5,939 bases of DNA from Phycisphaerales bacterium. Lineage in GTDB: Bacteria > Planctomycetota > Phycisphaerae > Phycisphaerales > SM1A02. The stretch covers positions 1 to 5,939 of the forward strand of contig SLDM01000382.1 in the NCBI GenBank assembly GCA_007125255.1. Direction: 5' to 3'. The notes below the pieces were generated by a model. The model did not search any database. It saw only the letters and a list, made by a program, of their open reading frames with translations, and had not been told where the DNA came from. Shown piece by piece: positions 5,623 through 5,939 of the stretch. The translations under genes and the position numbers were made by a program. How positions within the stretch are numbered: position 1 is the first letter of the stretch; each line of letters starts with the position of its first letter.

Positions 5623-5939
5623 GGTGGATGGAGAGCTGAGGGAATCGAGGGGTGCGGCGGGTCAGGTCGACGATCCTCGCATGGCATGCCCGGCGAGCAG
5701 GCCGAGGAAGAGTCAGGTTAAGAGCAGCGAAGCCGGACCACACGTACACGAGAAGATTGAATCGAAGCCGGGTATGGCCTCACCCGTGCGAGACTGAAGC
5801 CACCGCCGCAGGGTGCACGGAGCGCAGTTCGGATCCACTTCCTTGCGGGCCATGATTCTGTAGCCCAACAGGTTAACTGAATCGCCTCAACTTGAGCAGG
5901 CGACAAAGGGGCGGGATTGAGGGTTGCGTGACGAAGTGA
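5623..5939. other. Upstream region of the cluster, no firm gene
   Basis: This 317-bp stretch precedes the first gene and should carry the cluster's promoter and leader, but I see no -35/-10 pair with good spacing. It contains an imperfect inverted repeat at 5882-5903, an 8-bp direct repeat CAGGTTAA at 5714-5721 and 5869-5876 that is probably chance, and a 46-codon minus-strand frame at 5853-5713 containing four cysteines. Another minus-strand frame is open from the right edge down to a TAA at 5718-5720 and could in principle be the tail of an upstream gene. Its translation (arginine-rich, no motif) looks like non-coding sequence. No tRNA or intrinsic terminator is evident. Confidence 0.5.
5882..5903. 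repeat. Imperfect inverted repeat upstream of the cluster
   Basis: On the plus strand TCGCCTCAA, a single C, then TTGAG-CAG-GCGA form two arms that pair except for a 3-nt insertion. The inner core CTCAA-C-TTGAG (5886/5888 region to 5896) is nearly symmetrical. It lies about 260 bp upstream of the first start codon. It could be an operator or a weak hairpin. No T-run follows on either strand, so it does not look like an intrinsic terminator. A match this short can occur by chance. Confidence 0.25.

Noticed and set aside
5656..5716. Short stem CTCGC...GCGAG near the first gene as a terminator or riboswitch
   Set aside because: The stem is only 5 bp, no T-run follows, and no known riboswitch core could be recognised.
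1..5939. CRISPR array, insertion sequence, tRNA or rRNA
   Set aside because: No regularly spaced repeats, transposase motifs, terminal inverted repeats or RNA gene signatures were seen on either strand.

Overview
The window holds one co-oriented gene cluster, all on the minus strand. It reads right to left as: a DUF1704 'QEGLA' zincin-like metalloprotein (5622-4348), a stand-alone C39-like cysteine peptidase (4167-3457), a RimK-type ATP-grasp ligase with an RLAN N-terminal domain (3454-1973), a GCS2-type carboxylate-amine ligase (1976-729), and an N-formylglutamate amidohydrolase (702 to the left edge, where it is cut off). The cysteine peptidase and the ATP-grasp gene are 2 nt apart. The ATP-grasp and GCS2 genes overlap by 4 nt (ATGA). 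The GCS2 and amidohydrolase genes are 26 nt apart. These four are almost certainly one transcription unit. The metalloprotein gene lies 180 bp upstream of them in the same direction and may be co-transcribed.

The organism is a GC-rich bacterium (I estimate about 60% GC in the genes) with mostly G/C-ending codons and TGA at all four visible stop codons. Only the GCS2 gene has a clear Shine-Dalgarno sequence. Nothing here fixes the phylum: there is no rRNA, ribosomal protein or other marker, and clusters of this kind occur in several phyla.

The inferred logic is a peptide or amide modification pathway. Two ATP-dependent ligases of different folds (ATP-grasp and glutamine-synthetase-like GCS2) would form amide bonds, probably with glutamate or another amino acid. 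Two peptidase-like proteins (a Cys/His/Asp C39-like enzyme and an HExxxH zincin) and a deformylase/amidohydrolase would process or remove the product. The families are recognisable and similar clusters have been noted in comparative genomics of amidoligases, but as far as I know the product and substrate are undetermined. The metalloprotein family is related to eukaryotic MATCAP, which removes the C-terminal tyrosine of alpha-tubulin, a residue added by an ATP-grasp ligase (TTL). That makes a ligation/removal cycle on a peptide or protein C-terminus an attractive hypothesis.

Two stretches lack a convincing gene: 4168-4347, between the first two genes, and 5623-5939, upstream of the first gene. 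Each holds only weak small-ORF or inverted-repeat candidates. The long plus-strand open frames are antisense shadows of the minus-strand genes.
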